5,946 bases of DNA from Muribaculaceae bacterium (GTDB taxonomy: Bacteria > Bacteroidota > Bacteroidia > Bacteroidales > Muribaculaceae): the NCBI GenBank assembly GCA_029051445.1, contig JAIDKP010000228.1, positions 1 to 5,946 on the forward strand. The letters are read 5' to 3'. The position numbers and the translations under genes were made by a program. How positions within the stretch are numbered: the stretch's first letter is position 1; each line of letters starts with the position of its first letter. The notes beneath the pieces are model-generated. The model was not told the origin of the DNA and ran no database searches. It saw nothing but the letters and a program-made list of their open reading frames with translations. Shown here piece after piece: positions 1 to 5,425 of the stretch.

Positions 1-133
1 GAGGAGAGAGGATTGCTTTTATTCAGCGGTTTGTTGGCAAAACCGTGCGTTTCTATTTGGATTCTTCATGTCTTGCAATGACAGGATGATTTTTTTATAT
101 TGTAATTCTGTGTGAAATAATTATTTAAAGTCA
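1..133. other. Left-edge stretch with no assignable gene
   Basis: All three plus-strand frames are open from the window edge but close quickly, at 81 (frame 1), 115 (frame 2) and 89 (frame 3). A gene could therefore end here from the left, converging on the M56 gene, but the 26 to 37 available codons match nothing I recognise. On the minus strand only ORFs of about 16 and 22 codons begin with ATG (at 69 and 134). The stretch is AT-rich towards its right end, as expected for a spacer. Confidence 0.4.
61..96 (+). terminator. Possible weak rho-independent terminator
   Basis: An imperfect stem runs from 61-72 to 80-90 around the loop TTGCAAT. Its core is TGTC/GACA and it contains two mismatches. 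A run of seven T residues follows directly at 90-96. This is the normal layout for a terminator reading rightwards, which would serve a plus-strand gene ending at or before position 89. The stem is imperfect and no upstream gene can be confirmed, so the call is tentative. Confidence 0.3.
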
Positions 134-170
134 TGGTCAGATATCACCTGATATTAGCGATATCTGACCA
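134..170. terminator. 12-bp perfect inverted repeat after the M56 gene, probable 3' hairpin
   Basis: The arms TGGTCAGATATC (134-145) and GATATCTGACCA (159-170) are exact reverse complements around a 13-nt loop. On the minus strand the hairpin begins 24 nt after the TAA stop of the M56-TonB gene, the right place for an operon terminator or an mRNA 3'-end stabiliser. The T-run lies 5' of the stem on that strand (the A residues at 170-174 read in reverse). What follows the stem is only A/T-rich, with no clean U-tract. Intrinsic termination is therefore less certain than the hairpin itself; a protein-binding palindrome is the alternative. Confidence 0.5.
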
Positions 171-194
171 AAAATCATTCAATATTCGGTTGCT

Positions 195-1559
195 TTATTT
201 ATCTTTTTCGGTTGATTCGGATGTAACCAAGCTAAATTTTATTGGCAATGTGTAGTATACTGCGACCGGCTTGTCGTCGATCGTGCCGGGGATAAAGTCG
301 GGGAGTGCACTGACAACTCTGAGTGCCTCTGCATCAAGCAAAGGATCTACCTTGCGCAAAATGCGTGGAGAAGCGACTTTGCCGTTTGAACGGATGACGA
401 ACTGAACGACCACGGTTCCCTGTTTGCCGGCAGTGATTGCTTCTGACGGATATATGATATTATAATATAGTGTTTTCATGAGCTCGACTTCTCCTCCCGG
501 AAATGTCGGCATCTTCTGAGCCATTTTGTGGACTATTTCTCCGTCGTCGGTGACGTTCACGCCGCTGTGGATGCTGCCTATGCTGTCCGGCGCATGAACA
601 ATCGGAGTTTTTTCACTAACTTTGTCCTGAATCAGGGCAAGCTCGGCAGCGGATGTCGCATTGATCAGCGATGCTACTGCAGGGACGCTGAAGGTGAGTA
701 CTGCCACGGCGGCTGCCGGAGCGAGTGCAAGCGAGCGCAGTCGGCTCCACTTGGATGGACTTGTTTTGTACATCATGTTGACTCTTTTTTTAAGTTGACT
801 ATGATTGAGGCTGTTGGCAAGTGACGGGAATCTCGCGCCAACAGCCTTTTTTATTAAAAGCATCTGATATTGATATATCTCCGCGCCTGATGATATCACT
901 GCATCGTCGGCTTGATACTCATGAATGTTGCGAAGCTCATCGCGCATGAGCCATGCCGCAGGATTGTACCACTGGAAGGTTATGAAAAGTTGTGTGACAT
1001 ACAGGTCGATCCAATGATACAGGTCGAGATGTCTTTTTTCATGTGTCATGATCAGTCGACCGTATTGGTTGTAGTCGTTTTCTGACATGACTATGTAGCG
1101 AAACCAGCTGAATGGAGATATATTTGTGTTGCCGGTGAGAACAAGTGTCTGATTTGATGCGATTTTTGTGTGATTGCCGTTTTTTATGACGCACATGAGA
1201 CGAAAGGCAATCACGGATGTGTGTAGAAGTACAGCCAGCATTCCCAAAAGGTAAACTGCAAACAAAATATTGTTCCAGTTTGTAGCTGCCGTGTCGGGAA
1301 GGGGTAATTGTGACGCTGATATAGTGATATTTGCAGGCAACTGCTCTATGTTGTCCATAACAGGCGCATGGGTGCCGTATATAAACCGATGACGGTTGAT
1401 CCATGCCAACGGAATAATGATTGAGACGGCATAGACGGCCAAGAGCAGGGCACGGTTGAATGCCGCGTGTTTCTCAGATGACAGCATCCATTTGTAGGTG
1501 ACATACATGCATGTGAGCAGCAGCGATGAGAGCAAGGAAACGGATAGCAATTGTCCCAT
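195..1559 (-). CDS. BlaR1/MecR1-like M56 zinc metallopeptidase fused to a C-terminal TonB domain
   Basis: Inner-membrane sensor-protease of 454 aa. Three membrane segments (about 4-26, 36-55, 97-121) precede a cytosolic peptidase domain with the zinc motif HEKRH (173-177) and a downstream glutamate in HEYQAD (213-218). A fourth segment (about 275-300) leads to a periplasmic linker. The C-terminal TonB domain (about 350-443) opens with PTFPGG and contains GTVVVQFVIRSNGKV and DPLLDAEALRVV. In BlaR1/MecR1 relatives the peptidase relieves repression by the partner BlaI. Here TonB replaces the penicillin-binding sensor, so the ligand is unknown; such fusions are common in Bacteroidota. I start at the ATG of 1559, 4 bp after the repressor stop. 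It sits just before the first membrane helix, and the longer reading begins with TTG at 1601 inside the repressor gene. Co-transcribed with the repressor. Confidence 0.9.
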   Translation of the reverse strand: MGQLLSVSLLSSLLLTCMYVTYKWMLSSEKHAAFNRALLLAVYAVSIIIPLAWINRHRFIYGTHAPVMDNIEQLPANITISASQLPLPDTAATNWNNILFAVYLLGMLAVLLHTSVIAFRLMCVIKNGNHTKIASNQTLVLTGNTNISPFSWFRYIVMSENDYNQYGRLIMTHEKRHLDLYHWIDLYVTQLFITFQWYNPAAWLMRDELRNIHEYQADDAVISSGAEIYQYQMLLIKKAVGARFPSLANSLNHSQLKKRVNMMYKTSPSKWSRLRSLALAPAAAVAVLTFSVPAVASLINATSAAELALIQDKVSEKTPIVHAPDSIGSIHSGVNVTDDGEIVHKMAQKMPTFPGGEVELMKTLYYNIIYPSEAITAGKQGTVVVQFVIRSNGKVASPRILRKVDPLLDAEALRVVSALPDFIPGTIDDKPVAVYYTLPIKFSLVTSESTEKDK

Positions 1560-1563
1560 TGGG

Positions 1564-1962
1564 CTATTTGGAGTTATTGATTTCTCTGTGACGGGATTCA
1601 ACGATGTCGATTATTTCACGCAGTTCTTCGATTGAGATCTTTTCATCTTCGGCAAGTGCCGAAACAGCGTTTTTGTAGGAGTTGTTGAAGTAGTTTCTGA
1701 TCACTTCGGCAAGTGAGCAGCGGCTGAAGTCGCTTTTCTCAGCTATGGCGTAGAAACGATGAGAGTTGCCGATTTTTTCGTGCCCCACGTATTTTTTTTC
1801 TTCGAGAATGCGTACAAGTGTTGAAATTGTGTTGAAGTGCGGTTTAGGTTCGTCCCACATTTCCACCATCTCGCGTATGAACAGTGGGCCGTGCTCCCAA
1901 AGTATCTGCATAATCTGAGTTTCACGCTCGGTAAGTTTCTGCCGTTTTCTGCCCGGATTCAT
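1564..1962 (-). CDS. BlaI/MecI/CopY-family winged-helix repressor
   Basis: Cytosolic DNA-binding repressor of 132 aa, the usual length for the family. Residues 8-75 form the winged helix: the opening LTERETQIMQILWEHGP is characteristic, the recognition helix lies around 42-57 (NTISTLVRILEEKK), and the wing ends near HRFYAI. The C-terminal half (about 80-125, ending IEELREIIDIV) matches the helical dimerisation region. In staphylococcal homologues the inactivating cut falls in that half; the aligned stretch here is around 99-103, but the local sequence differs, so a cut site cannot be assigned. It is the first gene of the operon and the M56 peptidase follows after 4 bp, the classical repressor/antirepressor pairing. 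Its promoter is overlapped by repeats, so autoregulation is likely. No beta-lactamase gene lies in the window, so resistance should not be inferred from the family name. Confidence 0.92.
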   Translation of the reverse strand: MNPGRKRQKLTERETQIMQILWEHGPLFIREMVEMWDEPKPHFNTISTLVRILEEKKYVGHEKIGNSHRFYAIAEKSDFSRCSLAEVIRNYFNNSYKNAVSALAEDEKISIEELREIIDIVESRHREINNSK

Positions 1963-1972
1963 TTCAGTTGTA

Positions 1973-2030
1973 TTTTGTAATTAGCTTTCAGTGATATCGC
2001 AAATGTAAAACTAATTTTTTAATTACAAAA
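1973..2030. repeat. 11-bp perfect inverted repeat flanking the leftward promoter
   Basis: TTTTGTAATTA (1973-1983) and TAATTACAAAA (2020-2030) are exact inverted copies separated by 36 bp. The right arm contains the -33 element; the left arm lies in the predicted mRNA leader. The arms carry TGTA and TACA, the half-site words of staphylococcal BlaI/MecI and related CopY operators, though not in their usual close spacing. Possible uses are two repressor sites bridged by a loop, or a leader element. The AT-rich context makes some chance repetition possible. Confidence 0.45.
2000..2030 (-). promoter_or_regulatory. Bacteroidota-type promoter of the blaI/M56 operon
   Basis: Read on the minus strand, the -7 box TACATTTG (2007-2000) fits the Bacteroidota consensus TAnnTTTG exactly. 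A -33 element TTTTG (2030-2026) lies 18 bp upstream. Transcription should start near 1994, leaving a leader of about 30 nt before the repressor ATG at 1962. Both elements are embedded in the repeats described separately. Confidence 0.65.
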
Positions 2031-2046
2031 CTAATTTAATAGTTTT
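2007..2046. promoter_or_regulatory. Candidate BlaI operator: 11-bp direct repeat at 20-bp spacing plus a palindrome
   Basis: AAAACTAATTT occurs at 2007-2017 and again at 2027-2037, exactly 20 bp apart, about two helical turns, so both copies face the same side of the DNA. The second copy is also the left part of an interrupted palindrome, AAAACTA (2027-2033) with TAGTTTT (2040-2046). The copies overlap the -33 element and abut the -7 box of the leftward promoter, where a repressor would block RNA polymerase. That BlaI binds here is inferred from position and symmetry. Confidence 0.5.
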
Positions 2047-2212
2047 TTTTTGGGGTGAGATATATTAAGCGAGATATATAAATAGTCCCCAATGGTCACA
2101 TCGCGTTGTTATTCAGCTGTGATGCCGTATAGCGAGAGAAGCAAAATGAGACGTTTCGTTTTGCGTATCATTATGAAAAGAGTGAAATTGGTAAATGTAG
2201 ATGTAATTTATG

Positions 2213-2245
2213 TTAGCCTGCTTTTAGATATTCGCTGTAAATTTG
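2213..2245 (+). promoter_or_regulatory. Bacteroidota-type promoter of the TonB-dependent receptor
   Basis: The -7 box TAAATTTG (2238-2245) matches TAnnTTTG perfectly. A -33-like TTAG (2213-2216) lies 21 bp upstream, one base off TTTG. A start near 2252 would give a leader of about 33 nt before the ATG at 2285, too short for a cobalamin riboswitch. No Shine-Dalgarno sequence is seen, as is usual in this phylum. Confidence 0.6.
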
Positions 2246-2284
2246 TATCGTCAATGAAATTCAAGGTTCAACTTATTTATAGTG

Positions 2285-4156
2285 ATGAGATTTAATGTTT
2301 TGATTGTTGCGGTGTTTATGATAACTCAGGCCCGGTCGATATATGCCGGCGAAATTCAGGTTGCCGATACAACAAGATCGCTCGGCGAGGTAGTCGTAGT
2401 AGAGAGCGCGGCCAAAGCTCCCGTGCCGCTGCTTCCGCTTGATGTAAAGATCGTTGGCAGCACGACAATTGACAACAGTATGGAGTCTAATCTGCTTCCG
2501 GTGCTCCAGAACCATGTGCCGGGAATGTTTGTGACCGAGCGCGGGATTGCGGGGTATGGTGTTAGCGGCGGTGCGGCCGGGTCGGTGTCGATACGCGGTG
2601 TCGGCGGCGGGAATAAGGTGCTGTTTCTGATCGACGGACAGCCGCAGTGGGCAGGTGTGTTCGGTCATTCGCTCCCTGATACGTACGTCACCAATGACGT
2701 GCAGCGTGTGGAGGTTGTCAGCGGTCCTTCGTCGCTGCTCTACGGATCGGGTGCGATGGGTGGCTCGGTAAATCTGATCACACGTCGTGCGACCGAAGAT
2801 GGCTTCAGTGGCTCGGTGCGTGCGATGGGAGGCAGCTACGGTACGCAGAAGTATGGTGCAAGGGTAGGGTATAAGCGACACGGTCTGCGGACTCTTGGCG
2901 CCGCAAGCTACGAGTCGAGCGACGGCAGCCGCCGAGGTATGGGATATTGGCTTGCCAATCAATATGCGTCGGTGAGCTACGATTTTTCAAAGCATTGGGA
3001 GGCCGGTGCAAATGTCATGGTCACGGAGACGCGGGCTGACAATCCGGGCTCGGTCGAGCTTGACCGTCCGCTTGAAATGTGGTCTAAAATGCTACGCACC
3101 ACTGCCTCGGTCTATGTGAAAAACCGCTATGATGTGTCTTCGGGCGGTATTCAGGCTTATTACAACTGGGGCAAGCATGATATCGACGACGGACTGCGCA
3201 ACGGTCAGCCGCGCGACTATCTGTTCCACTCCAAAGACTATAACATGGGAGTGACGATGTATCAGACAGTAAAGCCATGGGATGGCAACGATCTGAGTGC
3301 CGGAGTCGATTTCAAGCATTGGGGCGGCAAGGCCTATAACACGCAGAAAGCCGATGGGGCAGAGTCGCCTATCGTCGACAAGCACGTGAACGAGATCGCG
3401 GGATATGCTATGATGCAGCAGGCGTTGTTTCACAACGTGCTTAGTCTTAATGCCGGTGTGAGACTCGAGTATTCGTCGCAGTTCGGCAACGAGTGGATTC
3501 CTCAGGCCGGTTTTGTTTTTCGCCCACTTTCGACAAGCCGCTTGAAGTTCAGCTACGGCCGTGGATTTCGTTCGCCCAATATACGTGAACTTTACATGTA
3601 TGCGCCGCGCAATCCCGACTTGAAGCCGGAATCAATGGGCAACTATGAGGTGGAATTGCGTCAGTGGCTGATGGATAGCCGTCTCAATATGGGTATGTCG
3701 CTATATTACATAAAGGGTGACAATCTTATTCAGTCGATAATGGTGGATGATGCGATGAAGAATGTGAATACCGGCAAGTTCACAAACAAGGGATTTGAAC
3801 TGGACGCTTCATACAGTATCGGCCGCGAGTGGATGCTGACAGCAAATTATGCCTATCTTCACACCGATACACGCATTGTGGGCGCGCCTAAGAATAAACT
3901 GTTCGGAGAGGTGGCTTACAGTCCCGGCCGCTGGCAGTTCTCGGTAGACGTGATGAGCATATGGGGGCTTAAAACTGAGAGTACAAAAGAGGATTATGCC
4001 CTGCTCAACGCTCGTGCCGCATATTCGCTTGATTTCAGAAACCCTCTGACTGTTTTCGTGAAAGGGGAGAACCTTACCGCCACCCGCTATGAGATCAATT
4101 ATGGCTTCCCTATGCCGAAGGCTACGGTTATGGTCGGCGCTGAATGGAAATTTTAA
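2285..4156 (+). CDS. TonB-dependent outer-membrane receptor, substrate unknown
   Basis: Outer-membrane active transporter of 623 aa. A signal peptide (1-21, cut after SIYA) is followed by a TonB box (LGEVVVV, 33-39). The plug domain (about 50-168) shows VSIRGVGGGNKVLFLIDGQPQ, RVEVVSGPSSLLYGSGAMGG and VNLITRR. A 22-strand-type barrel follows, ending in WKF with the C-terminal Phe typical of barrel proteins. FRSP (428-431) and NPDL (443-446) resemble the FRAP/NPNL motifs of heme receptors and the equivalent region of BtuB. The histidine between these motifs in many heme receptors is absent, so heme uptake is not established. It has no carboxypeptidase-like N-terminal domain and no SusD neighbour, so it is not SusC-like; no STN signalling domain is present either. 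ATG 2285 is preferred over the adjacent GTG 2282. It is divergent from a peptidase-TonB gene. Confidence 0.92.
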   Translation: MRFNVLIVAVFMITQARSIYAGEIQVADTTRSLGEVVVVESAAKAPVPLLPLDVKIVGSTTIDNSMESNLLPVLQNHVPGMFVTERGIAGYGVSGGAAGSVSIRGVGGGNKVLFLIDGQPQWAGVFGHSLPDTYVTNDVQRVEVVSGPSSLLYGSGAMGGSVNLITRRATEDGFSGSVRAMGGSYGTQKYGARVGYKRHGLRTLGAASYESSDGSRRGMGYWLANQYASVSYDFSKHWEAGANVMVTETRADNPGSVELDRPLEMWSKMLRTTASVYVKNRYDVSSGGIQAYYNWGKHDIDDGLRNGQPRDYLFHSKDYNMGVTMYQTVKPWDGNDLSAGVDFKHWGGKAYNTQKADGAESPIVDKHVNEIAGYAMMQQALFHNVLSLNAGVRLEYSSQFGNEWIPQAGFVFRPLSTSRLKFSYGRGFRSPNIRELYMYAPRNPDLKPESMGNYEVELRQWLMDSRLNMGMSLYYIKGDNLIQSIMVDDAMKNVNTGKFTNKGFELDASYSIGREWMLTANYAYLHTDTRIVGAPKNKLFGEVAYSPGRWQFSVDVMSIWGLKTESTKEDYALLNARAAYSLDFRNPLTVFVKGENLTATRYEINYGFPMPKATVMVGAEWKF

Positions 4157-4191
4157 CTTTGATGTAACCAAAAGTCGCCCATCTTTCGTCT

Positions 4192-4199
4192 TATATTTG
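4192..4199 (+). promoter_or_regulatory. -7 box ahead of the DUF975 gene
   Basis: TATATTTG matches the Bacteroidota TAnnTTTG -7 consensus exactly. It lies 33 bp before the proposed GTG start, so the leader would be about 27 nt. No good -33 element is present at the expected distance; the nearest TTTG (4158-4161) is 30 bp away. The box suggests the gene need not depend on read-through from the receptor gene, whose stop is 35 bp upstream. Confidence 0.5.
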
Positions 4200-4232
4200 T
4201 ACAATAAAACAAAAATATAAAACGATACAACT

Positions 4233-4799
4233 GTGACGAAGAATCAGTCTTTTATGTGCTATGCCAAGCAGATGCTTGCCGGCAACTGGGGGAGTGCCGC
4301 TCTCGGAACTCTCATATATCTGATAATAATGGGCGCACTGTCGTGCTCGTACGTAGGCGAATTGATATTGTACGGGCCGCTGACGCTCGGTTATGTCTTG
4401 TTTATTATAGGGCTATGCGGCAGACACCAGCCCAACTATGAGACATTGTTCAGCGGGTTCAATAATTTCGCACAATCGCTGCTTGCCGGTCTGCTTTATT
4501 CGCTCGCTGTGTCGATAGGTACGGCTTTTCTTGTCGTGCCGGGTATAATCATCGCCCTTGGTTTCGGCATGACTTTCTTTATCATGGCCGAGCATCCCAA
4601 TATCTCGGGAGTCGATGCCCTGCAGATGTCGTGGCGTATGATGGAAGGACATAAATGGGAACTTTTCTGCCTTAACTTCCGCTTTATCGGCTGGTGGTGT
4701 CTCTGCATCCTCACTCTGGGAATCGGTTTCTTCTGGTTCTATCCCTATGTCGTTACGGCCAATCTGAATTTTTACCGTAATCTGCGATATGCACGCTGA
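4233..4799 (+). CDS. DUF975-family multi-pass inner-membrane protein
   Basis: Integral membrane protein of 188 aa with no assigned reaction. Family hallmarks in order: an N-terminal amphipathic stretch ending LAGNWGSA (15-22), GPLTLGY (48-54), LFSGFNNF (72-79), VPGIIIALG (102-110), FIMAEHPNISGVDAL (116-130), a GHKWELF segment (139-145), and the closing TLGIGFFWFYPYV (161-173). Hydrophobic segments lie at about 20-37, 43-63, 84-119 (probably two) and 149-176. The gene starts with GTG at 4233; the first ATG (4254) would remove residues that belong to the conserved N-terminal helix. It lies 76 bp after the receptor stop with a -7 box between them, so it is probably its own unit. Functional links to the receptor or the TerB-like gene are not shown. 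Confidence 0.85.
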   Translation: MTKNQSFMCYAKQMLAGNWGSAALGTLIYLIIMGALSCSYVGELILYGPLTLGYVLFIIGLCGRHQPNYETLFSGFNNFAQSLLAGLLYSLAVSIGTAFLVVPGIIIALGFGMTFFIMAEHPNISGVDALQMSWRMMEGHKWELFCLNFRFIGWWCLCILTLGIGFFWFYPYVVTANLNFYRNLRYAR

Positions 4800-4860
4800 G
4801 TGAATGTGGAGAGTGCAGATATGTGGCAATCGCACGCTTCTTTTTATAGAAATTTTATTA

Positions 4861-4868
4861 TATCTTTG
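4861..4868 (+). promoter_or_regulatory. -7 box ahead of the TerB-like gene
   Basis: TATCTTTG fits TAnnTTTG exactly and lies 42 bp before the ATG, giving a leader of roughly 35 nt that is rich in A and lacks a Shine-Dalgarno sequence. No clear -33 element was found in the T-rich stretch upstream. It suggests transcription separate from the DUF975 gene, which stops at 4799. Confidence 0.55.
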
Positions 4869-4910
4869 TAGATAGAAAGCAACAAAACGCTTAAACCAAA
4901 TCACAACAAA

Positions 4911-5354
4911 ATGGGACTTTTTGATAAAATCTTCAAACAGGTGCCCGAAGAGGGCAAGCTCTCGAAACAGGAGGCATTCGCCGGAATCGCAGTTGCAATG
5001 GCCGGAGCTGACGGCAGCATTGCACAGTCGGAATGGGACGGTATTGTGAACTACATACGTCGTATGCGTCTTTATGAGAATTTCTCGGGACCTTCGTTCG
5101 ACAATATGTTCGACAAGCTCTTCCGCATACTCAAGAATCAAGGTGCAAGCGCACTGGTGGCATCTTCGGTCGCCGGTCTTCCGGAGGATCTCAAGCTCAC
5201 GGCATTTGCATGTGCTGTAGATATCGCTCTTGCCGACGGTGTTCTTGAGGATGAGGAGAAGGATATCATCAATCAGCTTGCTGAGACTCTTGAAATACCA
5301 GAGCAGACCGCAATTTCAATCATTGAGGTTCTTATAATCAAGAACAAGGCTTAA
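4911..5354 (+). CDS. TerB-like (tellurite-resistance B domain) acidic helical protein
   Basis: Cytosolic, all-helical protein of 147 aa, close to the usual length of stand-alone TerB domains. Two similar halves are visible. GADGSIAQSEWDGI (32-45) and LADGVLEDEEKDII (107-120) each place an A-D-G turn before an acidic helix, the pattern linked to metal-ion binding in TerB. The start MGLFDKIF is typical of Bacteroidota members. No terC, terD, terZ or other ter-cluster genes are in the window, so tellurite resistance itself should not be assumed; stand-alone TerB proteins are mostly uncharacterised and are suspected to act in metal or envelope stress. The gene has its own -7 box and ends 19 bp before a long hairpin. 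Confidence 0.83.
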   Translation: MGLFDKIFKQVPEEGKLSKQEAFAGIAVAMAGADGSIAQSEWDGIVNYIRRMRLYENFSGPSFDNMFDKLFRILKNQGASALVASSVAGLPEDLKLTAFACAVDIALADGVLEDEEKDIINQLAETLEIPEQTAISIIEVLIIKNKA

Positions 5355-5373
5355 ATATACAAGGTCAAGTATC

Positions 5374-5425
5374 AAACCGGAAGACTGTGTCGCCATGGTA
5401 ATATGGTGATTCAATCTTCCGGTTT
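5374..5425. terminator. Long bipartite hairpin between convergent genes, probable bidirectional terminator
   Basis: AAACCGGAAGA (5374-5384) pairs perfectly with TCTTCCGGTTT (5415-5425). Inside the 30-nt interval a second stem forms, TCGCCAT (5390-5396) with ATGGTGA (5403-5409), containing one G-U pair. The hairpin lies 19 bp after the TerB-like gene. Its right arm also encodes the last residues (KPE and part of D) of the convergent gene, with that gene's stop at 5411-5413 in the loop region. Short T stretches close the stem on both strands, so it could end transcription from either side. Confidence 0.65.

Larger units (their letters stand above)
1963..2284. other. Divergent regulatory spacer between repressor operon and receptor gene
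   Basis: This 322-bp AT-rich spacer separates the BlaI/M56 operon from the TonB-dependent receptor. Its left third holds the leftward promoter and operator-like repeats, and its right end holds the rightward promoter. Between them, GAGATATAT occurs twice (2057-2065, 2071-2079). TTGGGG (2050-2055) and CCCCAA (2087-2092) form a 6-bp inverted repeat that encloses both copies. The only sizeable ORF (ATG 2092, 67 codons) crosses the receptor promoter and start and has no recognisable features, so I do not call it. No riboswitch fold was recognised. Confidence 0.6.

Noticed and set aside
528..824. Plus-strand ORF of 98 codons antisense to the M56-TonB gene
   Set aside because: A shadow of the well-supported minus-strand gene, with no family resemblance of its own.
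195..1962. Beta-lactam resistance sensor/repressor pair
   Set aside because: Family names suggest it, but the peptidase lacks the penicillin-binding sensor domain, which TonB replaces, and no beta-lactamase or PBP gene is present.
2246..2284. Cobalamin riboswitch ahead of the receptor
   Set aside because: The leader from the predicted start is only about 33 nt and no B12-box-like sequence was recognised.
2092..2295. Plus-strand ORF of 67 codons in the divergent spacer
   Set aside because: It runs through the predicted receptor promoter and overlaps the receptor start. It has no recognisable domain or upstream promoter, and its composition follows the AT-rich spacer rather than the neighbouring genes.
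2273..2962. Minus-strand ORF of 229 codons opposite the receptor N-terminus
   Set aside because: The receptor strand carries signal peptide, TonB box and plug motifs. The reverse frame has low-complexity Thr/Arg/His composition and no domain.
4811..4850. Terminator after the DUF975 gene
   Set aside because: Only a 4-bp stem (GTGC/GCAC) with a 15-nt loop precedes the T-rich stretch, too weak to call.
4413..5141. Minus-strand ORF of 242 codons spanning the DUF975 and TerB-like genes
   Set aside because: It is antisense to two genes with clear family motifs and rich in His, Arg and Cys, as expected of reverse-frame translation. It also crosses the spacer and promoter between the two genes.
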